From Rhodospirillales bacterium 70-18 (lineage in GTDB: Bacteria > Pseudomonadota > Alphaproteobacteria > Acetobacterales > Acetobacteraceae), in assembly GCA_001899585.1 (NCBI GenBank), contig MKWE01000056.1:176209-219536 (forward strand): 43,328 nucleotides of DNA. The letters are read 5' to 3'. The notes under the pieces were generated by a model. That model saw nothing but the letters and a program-made list of their open reading frames with translations. It did not search any database and was not told the DNA's origin. The position numbers were made by a program, and so were the translations under genes. This document shows positions 9,901 through 17,246 of this stretch, piece after piece. How positions within the stretch are numbered: position 1 is the stretch's first letter; every line of letters starts with the position of its first letter.

Positions 9901-10546
9901 CGGACGCTACCCGTTCTTTCCCGGGGCGACCAACGAGATCCCGATGGATGATTTCGGGCGGCTGTTCGGGCCGGGCGGGCTGCTTGACGGGTTCTTCAAC
10001 ACCCAGCTTCGCCCATTCGTCGACATGTCTGGCCGGACCTGGAAGGCGCAGAAGGTGGATGGCGTGGATCCGCCGGTTTCGCCGGGCGACCTGGTACAGT
10101 TTCAGCGGGCGGCGGTGATCCGCGACCTGTTCTTTGCCGCCGGGGGCACCGCGCCTGCGGTACGGTTCGACATCATTCCGCTCTCCCTGGATAATGGCGC
10201 GCAGCAGGTGACACTGGATTTCGACGGGGTTACCGTCTCCTACGCGCACGGCCCGTCGCGGGCGACGCAGATCACCTGGCCGGGACCGAACCGGATGAAC
10301 AATGTCCGGCTGGTGTTCGATCCGCCATCGCCGGGCGATACCGGCGTGAAGCAGGCCAGCGGGCCGTGGGCACTGTTCCGGCTGTTCGGGCAGGGCACGC
10401 TGACCCAGGCGGGAGCGGCGGAACGCTACACGTTGTCGTTCCAGTCCGGTGCCCGGCAGGCAACGTTCGAGATTCGGGCCGGCTCAGTGCTCAACCCGTT
10501 CGCGCCTGGGGTATTGCAGGACTTCCGGTGCCCATCGCTGAAGTGA
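6986..10546 (+). CDS. tssM: T6SS inner-membrane channel protein TssM (IcmF/ImpL)
   Basis: This 1186-aa protein is the main subunit of the membrane complex. Two transmembrane helices lie at about residues 10-31 and 37-58, then a cytosolic NTPase-like domain with Walker A G125-P-P-G-A-G-K-T132. A third helix near 445-463 leads into the large periplasmic domain (about 465-1186), whose C-terminal beta-rich part contacts TssJ. The intact Walker A fits ATP-binding IcmF proteins such as that of Agrobacterium; other TssM proteins have lost it. The gene begins 15 bp after tssL. Its last 19 bases overlap the proposed GTG start of tagF. Confidence 0.97.
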   Translation: MKAVLGFLGSRWFLSFIGVALVAALVWVFGPFLPALEGWVARAVVVAVLLLLWFGINFWISWRRNKADVALTKGAAATAADASAAASAEEVAAMGDKLTQALALLRKARGTRGYLYEQPWYVIIGPPGAGKTTALLNAGLQFPLAAEMGQGAVAGVGGTRMCDWWFTENAVLIDTAGRYTTQDSDAEVDRAGWLGFLDLLKRTRARQPLNGVIVAISVADIAAAPPAERLAHARAIRKRVKELTDRLAVKVPVYALFTKADLLAGFTEFFDDLDREKRGQVWGATFTLPARARDVPEAGVLGGFVAEFQALVQRLNDRLLDRLQAERSPERRAMIAGFPAQFATLEQPLAGFLQEAFGGSRLDPAPFLRGVYFASGTQEGTPIDRLTGALARAFGVDQRRAPSLRPEQGRSYFLGRLLKDVIFGEAMLVSSKPGATRRRMLIRAGAFSLIALLTLGGAGLLYSRQAASRAEIDTTAAALAAYEQTVKPLKLDPVNDADLPAMMALLEQARRLPHGYDSKDSPGSWGVGLSQDGKLALAAREVYRNALGRVLLPRLIWRLESQIRGNLNRPDFVYEATRVYLMLGNAGPLDRGLVREWMQLDWEQAYPGAGSAPFRDALLRHLDAMLENPLPQVALDGALVADARRTFSRVTLAERVYSRIKPMASAQKIAPWRPSDAIGATGATVFVRASGKPLTDGIPGFYTVEGFHKVLLPALPVATKEVASESWVLGARSEIDPNSPQMQSLEHDVVGLYVNDYAKQWDAMLADLNVVPLHSMGQAVQDLYVLSSPQSPMRDLLASIARQLTLSVPPKDENAAAVDAAGKVAGKAAALVPGGSTVKRLQGLLGAPSGPPPEVPGKAIDDRYKALRDFVGTGPGAPLDMVLKLLNDLQQQLNRLASAAPGASAAPAVATGEDPARLLQAEASRQPEPVARWLLALAGGGSTLRGGGAKQAVAAAFAGAGGPGTLCTQAVNGRYPFFPGATNEIPMDDFGRLFGPGGLLDGFFNTQLRPFVDMSGRTWKAQKVDGVDPPVSPGDLVQFQRAAVIRDLFFAAGGTAPAVRFDIIPLSLDNGAQQVTLDFDGVTVSYAHGPSRATQITWPGPNRMNNVRLVFDPPSPGDTGVKQASGPWALFRLFGQGTLTQAGAAERYTLSFQSGARQATFEIRAGSVLNPFAPGVLQDFRCPSLK

Positions 10547-11196
10547 CCCTGCCCGATCGGGCCGCGGCGGGGCTATTCGGGAAGATCCCTTCCCGGGGCG
10601 ATTTTGTGCGCCTGGGGCTGCCGCGCGGCTTTGTGCAGCCCTGGGACGACTGGTTGCAGCACGTCATCGCCGGCAGCCGCGCGCAATTGGGCGAGGCGTG
10701 GCTGCCTGCCTGGATGGAGGCGCCGATCTGGTATTTCGCGCTGCCGGCGGGGATGTGCGGCGGCGATCGGGTGCTGGGGTTATGGATGCCCAGCGTGGAC
10801 CGGGCCGGGCGGCATTTCCCGCTGACCCTCGCGCTGGTGCTCAGTGGCGATGCGGCGACGTCCGAAGGTGGCGCCTGGCTGGCGCGTGCCGAGGCCGCTG
10901 GGCTTGAGGCGCTGCGCGATGCACTGCCGCCCGAGGTGTTGGCCGCTCGGCTCCAAGGGGGCGGAGCGGCGATCGAAGCGCAGGCAGTGGCGCTGCCGGA
11001 TCTGGGGCCACTCAACGCCGGGCAGGCGGTTTGGTGGACCGAGGGCTCGCCCTTCGTGCCGGACGGCGTCCGCCTTTTGGCGGCATTGCCCGGTATCGAC
11101 GATTTTACAATGATGCTGGATGCAACCAGCGCGACGGCGTCTTGCCCGATGGACTCGGACGACGCCGACAGGCCCGATGGGGTGGAGGGAACGTGA
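10528..11196 (+). CDS. tagF: T6SS-associated protein TagF (ImpM/SciT)
   Basis: This 222-aa protein is a post-translational regulator that generally represses T6SS firing and works with the FHA protein. The N-terminus shows the family core GLFGKIPSRGDFVRLGLP, then W-D-x-W, WYFALPAGMCGG and the PSVDRAGRHFPLTLAL segment. I chose the GTG at 10528 because a GCAGGA ribosome site lies about seven bases upstream and no ATG occurs near the conserved start. It overlaps tssM by 19 bases, which suggests translational coupling. Another GTG at 10543 is possible. The stop is two bases from the pppA ATG. Confidence 0.93.
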   Translation: MPIAEVTLPDRAAAGLFGKIPSRGDFVRLGLPRGFVQPWDDWLQHVIAGSRAQLGEAWLPAWMEAPIWYFALPAGMCGGDRVLGLWMPSVDRAGRHFPLTLALVLSGDAATSEGGAWLARAEAAGLEALRDALPPEVLAARLQGGGAAIEAQAVALPDLGPLNAGQAVWWTEGSPFVPDGVRLLAALPGIDDFTMMLDATSATASCPMDSDDADRPDGVEGT

Positions 11197-11198
11197 CC

Positions 11199-11921
11199 AT
11201 GAACCGTTTTCGGTCGTACGCGGTCTCGCATCCGGGCGCCGTGCGCACCCATAACGAAGACAATTATGTCGACCGCCCGGACATCGGCCTATGGGCGGTG
11301 GCCGATGGCGCCGGCGGGCACGAGGCTGGGGAAGTCGCGTCGGGAATGATCGCCGAGGCGCTGTCGAGCATCCCGCCCGGTCTGTCGGCTTCGGAGTTGC
11401 TGGCGCAGGTGCGCCTGCGCATTTCGGCCACCCACCAGGCGCTGCGCGACGAGGCGGTGCGGCGTGGGCCACGCACCATGATCGCTTCGACATTGGTGGT
11501 GCTGCTGGCGCGTGACGGGCATTTCGCATGCCTGTGGGCGGGCGACAGCCGGATTTACCTGCTGCGTGCCGGGCAACTCAGCCAGGTGACCCGCGATCAC
11601 TCGCTGGTGCAGGAGTTGGTCGATTCGGGTGCGATCACCGCCGAGGAGGCGGAGGGGCACCCTCGCGCCAACGTAATCACCCGTGCGGTGGGGGCGGAGT
11701 GCGACGCGCTGGAGCTGGAGAAGGTGAGCGGCCGGCTGATGGCCGGGGACCGCTTCCTGCTGTGCAGCGACGGGCTGAACAAGACGCTGCCGGACGACGA
11801 ATTGGCGGTGCTGCTGGGGGACGACCAAGCGGTGTCGCCGGCGCAAGGGCTGGTCGATACGGCACTGGCGCGACGCGCGACCGATAACGTTACGGCAATA
11901 ACGGTCGACGTTGCGCGTTGA
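11199..11921 (+). CDS. pppA: PP2C-family Ser/Thr phosphatase PppA
   Basis: This 240-aa metal-dependent phosphatase reverses PpkA phosphorylation in the T6SS threonine-phosphorylation pathway. PP2C motifs are complete: R-T-H-N-E20-D21, V-A-D36-G37-A-G-G-H-E, LWAGDSRIYLLR, TRDHS, LCSDGLNKTLPDDE and the closing T-D229-N230-V-T. The acidic residues form the two-metal centre. Start choice: a GGAGGGA sequence ends eight bases before the ATG at 11199, which directly follows the tagF stop. No membrane segment is present. It is the last gene of the first T6SS block and converges on hcp. Confidence 0.95.
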   Translation: MNRFRSYAVSHPGAVRTHNEDNYVDRPDIGLWAVADGAGGHEAGEVASGMIAEALSSIPPGLSASELLAQVRLRISATHQALRDEAVRRGPRTMIASTLVVLLARDGHFACLWAGDSRIYLLRAGQLSQVTRDHSLVQELVDSGAITAEEAEGHPRANVITRAVGAECDALELEKVSGRLMAGDRFLLCSDGLNKTLPDDELAVLLGDDQAVSPAQGLVDTALARRATDNVTAITVDVAR

Positions 11922-11982
11922 CGCGCGATCGGCTTGCCGGCACGCGATACGGTTCGTTCAAATTCCGCAATATTTTGGCCGC

Positions 11983-11998
11983 CCGGACATTTGTCCGG
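11983..11998 (+). terminator. Candidate pppA terminator hairpin
   Basis: CCGGACA-TT-TGTCCGG is a perfect inverted repeat 62 bp after the pppA stop. Only two T residues follow, so it is a weak intrinsic terminator by standard criteria; it could also be an operator. Confidence 0.35.
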
Positions 11999-12072
11999 TT
12001 GAAGGAAGCAGCGCCGGGTGGCGCCCCGCAGCTGTTCTTGACGGGCCAAATATTCGAGGGGCCCCAAATACA

Positions 12073-12104
12073 AATCGGCCCGGCCGTCTCCGGCCAGGCC
12101 GATT
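12073..12104 (-). terminator. Candidate hcp terminator hairpin
   Basis: AATCGGCC pairs with GGCCGATT, with a second GGCC/GGCC pairing inside, 21 bp downstream of the hcp stop on the minus strand. On that strand the stem is followed by a T-rich run (TTTGTATTTGG), so it best fits termination of hcp. Confidence 0.65.
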
Positions 12105-12125
12105 GTCAGGCGGGTTACGGCGTGA

Positions 12126-12602
12126 TCAGACGACCTGGGCCTTGGCCAGATCGTAGCTCACGTTGCTCGGCGACGTATCGGCGTTGTCGGCGCCCATCGG
12201 CGTCAGCTTGCATTCGATCTTGGTGAAGTTCAGCGACAGACTCTCGCTCGGGCGGTCACCACCGCTGCTGGTCGAGTAGCCGCTGATCATCACGTTCTGC
12301 ATGGTGTACTGGAGATAGGTTTCCAGGTTGCCCTTGTCGGTCTTGCAGAAGTCGATTGTGACCGTCACGCCTTCGCCCTGCAGGGCCTCGTTCAGCAACT
12401 TCACGGTGGCGACGTCCTGCGCCTTGGTGAGCGTGATCTCGCTCACGCTCGGGGCGCTGGACTCACGGTCGGAGCTGCCGCCGGTCGGCGAGGAGATGCC
12501 GCGACCCACGCCCCACTGGAAGCTGCCGCATTCAATCCACTTGGTGTACTTCTCGGCGGTGGCGTCGCCATCAATGTCGTTATACTTCATATAGATCGGC
12601 AT
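12126..12602 (-). CDS. hcp: Hcp (TssD) tube protein
   Basis: This 158-aa protein forms the stacked hexameric rings of the T6SS inner tube. The sequence starts MPIYMKYNDIDGDAT and has the Hcp-family KWIECGSFQWGVGRGI strand, the SEITLTKAQD region, VTIDFCKTDKG, and a C-terminal strand ending in LNFTKIECKLTPMG. It is transcribed from the minus strand 35 bp downstream of clpV, so the two probably share a transcript. The coding composition is less GC-extreme than its neighbours, common for a highly expressed gene. Confidence 0.96.
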   Translation of the reverse strand: MPIYMKYNDIDGDATAEKYTKWIECGSFQWGVGRGISSPTGGSSDRESSAPSVSEITLTKAQDVATVKLLNEALQGEGVTVTIDFCKTDKGNLETYLQYTMQNVMISGYSTSSGGDRPSESLSLNFTKIECKLTPMGADNADTSPSNVSYDLAKAQVV

Positions 12603-12637
12603 TACCGTATCCCCTTGTTATCGCCGTTGACGGCGGT

Positions 12638-15280
12638 TCACCCTAGTGTGTAGCGGAACGACCCTGACGGCTCGATCCCCACGGACACCCGCGTTATGGC
12701 GGAGCCTTCAGCCAACCTTGCCAGCACTTCCGCGGAGAGTTCCGGCAACAGTGTACGCGAAAGTATGTTCTCTACGTTACGTGCGCCCGATGAACTTTCC
12801 GTGCACCGGGCGGCTATCGTCTCCACGAGCGTCGGCTCATACTCGAACGTTGCTCGATAAGCTTCTTTCACACGTCTGGCGATCCGGTTCAACTGGAGCA
12901 CGACAATTTGACGAATGATGGCCTCGGACAGCGGGAAGTAAGGAACCAACGTTACCCGGCCGAGGAAAGCGGGCTTGAAGTATTTCATCAATTCCGGCCG
13001 CAGAGCGTCGGCCAGGCCCGCCGCGTCGGGCGCGGTGTCCGGGTCGGCGAACAGCTTCGCGATCAGGTCCGTTCCGGCGTTGGACGTCATAATGATGACG
13101 GTGTTCTTGAAGTCGATGTCCCGGCCCTCGCCGTCCTTCATGTTGCCCTTGTCGAACACCTGGAAGAACACGTCCTGGACGCCCGGATGTGCCTTCTCCA
13201 TCTCGTCCAGCAGTACCACGGAGTATGGCCGGCGGCGCACCGCCTCGGTCAGGATGCCGCCTTCGCCATAGCCCACGTAGCCGGGTGGGCTGCCCATCAG
13301 CAGGCTGACCTTATGCTCCTCCTTGAACTCGGTCATGTTGATGGTCGTCATGTTCTGCTCGCCGCCGTAGAGCAGGTCGGCCAGCGTCAGCGCCGTCTCG
13401 GTCTTGCCGGTTCCCGAGGTGCCGACCATGAGGAACACGCCGATCGGCTTGCGCGGATCGGTCAGCTTGGCACGGCTGGTGCGGATGGCCTGGGCCACCG
13501 CTTCCAGGGCATGGTCCTGGCCGACGATGCGCCTGCCCATCGCCTCGTGCAGGTTGAGCACGGTCTTGATCTCGTCGGACTGCATGCGCCCGGCGGGAAT
13601 GCCGGTCCAGCTTTCGACGATCTCGGCCACCGCCTGGGCGTCCACCACCGGGAAAACCAGCGGGTGCTCGCCTTGCAGGGTGTGCAGCTTGGTGGTCGCC
13701 TCGGCCAGGGTGGCGCGCAGGGCATCCTTGTCTTCGGTCGTTTCGGGCGATTCGATGGCCGCGCGGGCGTCGGCGATCTGCTTGGCGAGGACCTTCTCCT
13801 CCTCCCAGCGCGCTTCCAGCGCTACCCGGTCGTCGTCGGCCTTCTTGCGCTCATCGAGCAGCTCGCCCTTCTTGGCGCCGTGGTCGGCGCCGGCGGCCAT
13901 CTCGCGGTCGAGGATCTCCACCTCTGTGTCGATCAGCGCGATCCGCCGCACCCGGTCTTCCAGCGGCGCCGGCATGGCGGCCTGGCTCATCGCCACGCGG
14001 GCGCAGGCGGTGTCGATCAGCGAGACGGCTTTGTCGGGCAGTTGCCGGCTCGGGATGAAGCGGGCGGACAGCTTGACCGCCGCCTCCACGGCCTCGTCCA
14101 GGATGCGGATGCCATGGTGCTTCTCCAGGGTGGCGACGATGCCGCGCACCATGGCGATGGCCAGCGGCTCGCTCGGCTCCTCGACCTTGACGACCTGGAA
14201 GCGGCGCGTGAGGGCGGCGTCCTTCTCGAAATACTTCTTGTATTCCGCCCAGGTGGTCGCCGCGATGGTGCGCAGCTCGCCGCGCGCCAGGGCGGGCTTG
14301 AGCAGGTTGGCCGCGTCGCCCTGGCCGGCACTGCCGCCGGCGCCAATCATCTGGTGCGCTTCATCGATGAACAGGATGATCGGCTTCGGGCTGGCCTTCA
14401 CCTCCTCGATCACCGATTTGAGGCGGTTCTCGAACTCCCCCTTCACGCCGGCGCCGGCCTGCAGCAGGCCGAGGTCGAGCGTGCGGATGATCACGTCCTT
14501 CAGGGCCGGCGGCACGTCGCCCTCGGCGATGCGCAGCGCGAAGCCCTCCACCACCGCGGTCTTGCCGACGCCGGCCTCGCCGGTGAGGATCGGATTGTTC
14601 TGGCGGCGGCGGGTCAGAATGTCGACGACCTGGCGGATCTCGGTGTCGCGGCCGAGGATCGGGTCGATCTTGCCTGCCTTGGCTTTGGCGGTGAGGTCGA
14701 TGGTGAACTGGTCGAGTGCCGCGGAACTGCCGGAACGCGGCGCCCCATCCTCGCCGCCGCCGGCGGGCGCGCCCTCGACCGAGGTGGTGGCGGTCGCGGC
14801 CTCAATGCTGTTGGCGGTGATCGTCAGCATGTCGCGCTTGAGCTGATCGGCCGGGATCTTGGCGAACTGACCCGACGCCTCCCGTGCGCGGCGCGATAGG
14901 GTCTCGTCGGCCAGCATCGCCCAGAGCAGGTGCCCGGACCGCATCTTCGACAGGCCGTGCTCCACCGAGGCGAGCAGCCAGGCCTGCTTGGCGACCTCGA
15001 CGATTTCGGGCGACAGGCTGGGCGCGCGGGCGTTGCCGGTTTTCATCCGGTCCAGACCACGATTGAGGTCTGTCATGAGCCGGCCGTGATCGGCATCGTA
15101 GTGGTGCAGGATTGCGGCGATGTCGGTATCGGTGCCGTCGGCCAGCTTGACCAGCCAATGCTCAAGCTCGACATTGTAATGGCTGCGCGACAATGTCAGG
15201 CCCGCAGCCGCTTCCAGCGACCTGCGGCAATGCTCGTTGAACCGGCCGACCAACGCTTTGAGATCGATTGCCGCCATCAT
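12638..15280 (-). CDS. clpV: T6SS sheath-recycling AAA+ ATPase ClpV (TssH)
   Basis: This 880-aa protein disassembles contracted TssBC sheaths. Domains in order: an N-terminal sheath-binding Clp-N domain (1-165), AAA1 with Walker A G234-E-A-G-V-G-K-T241 and Walker B F-I-D306-E307, a coiled middle domain (about 440-540), and AAA2 with Walker A G-T-S-G-T-G-K626-T627 and a VVLLDEMEKAH Walker B. Length and the extended N-domain separate it from housekeeping ClpB. Two adjacent ATGs (15280 and 15277) follow a GGGGGGA ribosome site; either could be used. The gene is divergent from tssA. Confidence 0.97.
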   Translation of the reverse strand: MMAAIDLKALVGRFNEHCRRSLEAAAGLTLSRSHYNVELEHWLVKLADGTDTDIAAILHHYDADHGRLMTDLNRGLDRMKTGNARAPSLSPEIVEVAKQAWLLASVEHGLSKMRSGHLLWAMLADETLSRRAREASGQFAKIPADQLKRDMLTITANSIEAATATTSVEGAPAGGGEDGAPRSGSSAALDQFTIDLTAKAKAGKIDPILGRDTEIRQVVDILTRRRQNNPILTGEAGVGKTAVVEGFALRIAEGDVPPALKDVIIRTLDLGLLQAGAGVKGEFENRLKSVIEEVKASPKPIILFIDEAHQMIGAGGSAGQGDAANLLKPALARGELRTIAATTWAEYKKYFEKDAALTRRFQVVKVEEPSEPLAIAMVRGIVATLEKHHGIRILDEAVEAAVKLSARFIPSRQLPDKAVSLIDTACARVAMSQAAMPAPLEDRVRRIALIDTEVEILDREMAAGADHGAKKGELLDERKKADDDRVALEARWEEEKVLAKQIADARAAIESPETTEDKDALRATLAEATTKLHTLQGEHPLVFPVVDAQAVAEIVESWTGIPAGRMQSDEIKTVLNLHEAMGRRIVGQDHALEAVAQAIRTSRAKLTDPRKPIGVFLMVGTSGTGKTETALTLADLLYGGEQNMTTINMTEFKEEHKVSLLMGSPPGYVGYGEGGILTEAVRRRPYSVVLLDEMEKAHPGVQDVFFQVFDKGNMKDGEGRDIDFKNTVIIMTSNAGTDLIAKLFADPDTAPDAAGLADALRPELMKYFKPAFLGRVTLVPYFPLSEAIIRQIVVLQLNRIARRVKEAYRATFEYEPTLVETIAARCTESSSGARNVENILSRTLLPELSAEVLARLAEGSAITRVSVGIEPSGSFRYTLG

Positions 15281-15425
15281 TCCCCCCGGGCACGCCGATT
15301 TGCCCGGCGACGTCCGGGTCGGTACAGGTGCAGGCGGACGATAAGAGGATGGATTGGCCGGTGTCCAGCGGCAGTGGAAGCTATAATATCAATTATTGCG
15401 TGACATGGTGCGGGGGGACTCGGCG
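15281..15425. promoter_or_regulatory. Divergent clpV/tssA intergenic region
   Basis: These 145 bp must drive clpV-hcp leftward and tssA rightward. A perfect TATAAT lies at 15382-15387 on the + strand inside a short AT-rich patch (15380-15398). I see no good -35 hexamer at 16-18 bp, so an activator-dependent promoter is plausible. The patch is nearly self-complementary (ATAATATC/AATTATT), so a leftward promoter could overlap it. Confidence 0.4.
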
Positions 15426-16562
15426 ATGAGCGATTGGCCTGACGGGATAGACATGGAGGCGCTGCTCGCGCCGATCGAGGGGGATGCGCCGGCGGGAGTG
15501 GACCTGCGCGAGGATTTCTCGCCCCAGTCGCTCTACTACCGGCTGCGCGACGCCCGGGCGGAGGCGCGCGCGGCGGAACGTTCGGCGGATGCGAACCCGA
15601 CCGAGGATGCCGTGATGCCGCCGCAGTGGCGCACGGTGCGGGACCTGTCGATCTCGGCGCTCAGTGGCAAGACCAAGGATCTGGAAATCGCCGCATGGCT
15701 GACCGAATCGCTGGTGCGCAGCGACGGGCTGCGCGGGCTGGCGGCCGGGGCCCACCTGATCGCCGGGCTGGCCTCCGCGCTGTGGGACGACAACCTGTTC
15801 CCGATGCCCGACGAAGACGGCATTGCGACGCGGGTGGCGCCGGTCTCCGGCCTGAACGGCGAGGGCGGCGGCGGCACGCTGATCCAGCCGCTGCGCAAGC
15901 TGCCGCTGTTCCCGCGCGCGGATGGCGGAACGTTGTTCTTCTGGCAGTACGAGCAGTCCGAGGAACTCAAGAAGATCACCGATGCCGCCCGGGTGAAGCA
16001 GCGCCTGGCCGCCGGCACGCTGCCGCTGGAGCAGGTGGAGACCGAGGCGCGTGCCGCCGGGCAGGCGCATTTCGCGGCACAGCGCCGCTTCGCCAAGGCC
16101 GCGGCGCGGGAATGGCAGGCCATGGGCGAGGTGCTGGACGCCAAGGCCGGCGCCGATGGCCCGCCCACCAGCAACGTGCGCGAGCTGATCGAGGCGCTGC
16201 TGGCGGTGATGCAGCGCTACGCGCCGCCCGACACCGATGACGACGTGGCGGCCGAGCCGGAGGCCGAAGCGGCGGGCGAGGCGGCGGAACCAGGCGCCGC
16301 GGCGGTCGCCGGCGGGATGGTGATGCGCTCGGCGCAGGCCGTGGTCACGCGCGAGGACATGCTGAAGGAACTGGCCAAGATCGGCGAGTTCTTCCGCAAG
16401 ACTGAGCCGCAATCGCCGATCGCCTATACGCTGGAGGAGGCGATCCGCCGTGGCCGGATGAGCTGGCCGGACCTGCTGGCGGAGCTGGTGTCCGACACCA
16501 AGGTGCGCGACAGCATCCTCATCCAGCTCGGCATCCGCCCCGGCGTCGAGCCGCCCGCCTGA
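15426..16562 (+). CDS. tssA: T6SS baseplate/sheath-capping protein TssA (ImpA)
   Basis: This 378-aa protein initiates and guides sheath polymerisation. The ImpA N-terminal domain is clear: LLAPIEGDAPAGVDLRED near the start, then a helical region with WRTVRDLSISALSGKTKDLE (about 68-87) and LWDDNLFPMPDEDG. The C-terminal part has RMSWPDLLAELVSD and an N-D-like tail typical of sheath-binding TssA. I chose the ATG at 15426 because GGGGGGAC lies 7-12 bases upstream and it gives the family start. An in-frame ATG at 15405 and a TTG at 15396 would add 7-10 residues. It opens the second T6SS block. Confidence 0.95.
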   Translation: MSDWPDGIDMEALLAPIEGDAPAGVDLREDFSPQSLYYRLRDARAEARAAERSADANPTEDAVMPPQWRTVRDLSISALSGKTKDLEIAAWLTESLVRSDGLRGLAAGAHLIAGLASALWDDNLFPMPDEDGIATRVAPVSGLNGEGGGGTLIQPLRKLPLFPRADGGTLFFWQYEQSEELKKITDAARVKQRLAAGTLPLEQVETEARAAGQAHFAAQRRFAKAAAREWQAMGEVLDAKAGADGPPTSNVRELIEALLAVMQRYAPPDTDDDVAAEPEAEAAGEAAEPGAAAVAGGMVMRSAQAVVTREDMLKELAKIGEFFRKTEPQSPIAYTLEEAIRRGRMSWPDLLAELVSDTKVRDSILIQLGIRPGVEPPA

Positions 16563-16733
16563 GGAGAGGCGGGCGTTATGGCGCGGGTAACGCGAAAGGT
16601 TCATTGACCTGCTGCAAGGCCGATGGCTAACGTATTGGCCGATCGCGGGTGGACAGCGGACCGGCCGAATTGTCCGCTGGCATCCGCCTGCGTCGTTTAG
16701 ACACGGGTTTTCGGACCGTACAGGGAGAAGGCC
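16563..16733 (+). promoter_or_regulatory. tssA-tssB intergenic region with inverted repeat
   Basis: This 171-bp gap precedes the sheath genes and probably carries their promoter. AGCGGAC (16655-16661) and GTCCGCT (16672-16678) form a perfect inverted repeat with a 10-base spacer. TTGTCC at 16670, overlapping the right arm, could act as a -35 with a weak TCGTTT -10 seventeen bases on. A GG-GC sigma-54-like pair at 16679-16690 has a spacing one base short and was not accepted. Confidence 0.35.
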
Positions 16734-17243
16734 ATGAGTGGCAGCGTTCATGACAAGCTGAACCGCGTGCGCAAACCGCGGGTGCACATAACCTATGACG
16801 TTGAAACCGAAGGTGCGCAGGTCCAGCGGGAACTGCCCTTCGTGGTCGGCGTGATGGGTGATTTCTCGGGTGATCCCACCCAGCCGCTGCGCCCGATGGG
16901 CGAGCGCAAGTTCATCCAGATCGACCGTGACAACTTCAACGATGTCATGGCCCGGATGACCCCCGGGGTGAAGCTGAAGGTGGACAACAAGCTGGCCGAC
17001 GACGGCAGCCAGATGTCGGTCGACCTGAAGTTCAATTCGATGGACGATTTCGAGCCGGCCCGCATCGTCGAGCAGGTTCCGGCGCTGAAGGCGCTGATGG
17101 AGACGCGCAACAAGCTGCGCGACCTGATGAGCAAGGTCGACCGGTCGGAAGACCTGGAGAACCTGCTTGAGCAGGTGCTGAAAAATGAGGACGAGCTGAA
17201 AACCCTGTCCAGCCAGCTCGGCCTGGGCAAGCAGGAGGGCTGA
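16734..17243 (+). CDS. tssB: T6SS small sheath subunit TssB (VipA/ImpB)
   Basis: This 169-aa protein pairs with TssC to build the contractile sheath. Family signatures are [21 protein letters not shown] at the start (seen as consecutive segments), [13 protein letters not shown], and [18 protein letters not shown]. The C-terminal helix contains [29 protein letters not shown] lies immediately before the ATG. Three bases separate it from tssC, so the two subunits are almost certainly co-translated in fixed ratio. Confidence 0.98.
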   Translation: MSGSVHDKLNRVRKPRVHITYDVETEGAQVQRELPFVVGVMGDFSGDPTQPLRPMGERKFIQIDRDNFNDVMARMTPGVKLKVDNKLADDGSQMSVDLKFNSMDDFEPARIVEQVPALKALMETRNKLRDLMSKVDRSEDLENLLEQVLKNEDELKTLSSQLGLGKQEG

Positions 17244-17246
17244 TCC

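Larger units (their letters stand above)
11922..12125. other. Convergent intergenic region with nested inverted repeats
   Basis: Between pppA (+) and hcp (-) there is a 204-bp non-coding gap, more AT-rich than its surroundings. It holds a 7+7-bp perfect hairpin (11983-11998), a longer-range inverted repeat pairing AATATTTTGGCC (11969-11980) with GGCCAAATATT (12044-12054; one extra T in the left arm), and the hcp-side hairpin (12073-12104). The long-range arms would enclose the first hairpin in one larger fold. Confidence 0.6.

Noticed and set aside
12908-14899. 663-codon open frame on the plus strand opposite clpV
   Set aside because: Antisense shadow of clpV; no domain or ribosome site.
15396-15425. 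Upstream TTG/ATG starts for tssA
   Set aside because: The ATG at 15426 has the better ribosome site and begins the family sequence; the longer forms overlap the promoter-like AT-rich patch.
16679-16690. Sigma-54-like CTGGCAT...TGC upstream of tssB
   Set aside because: The distance between the GG and GC elements is one base too short, and the TTGC half is degraded.
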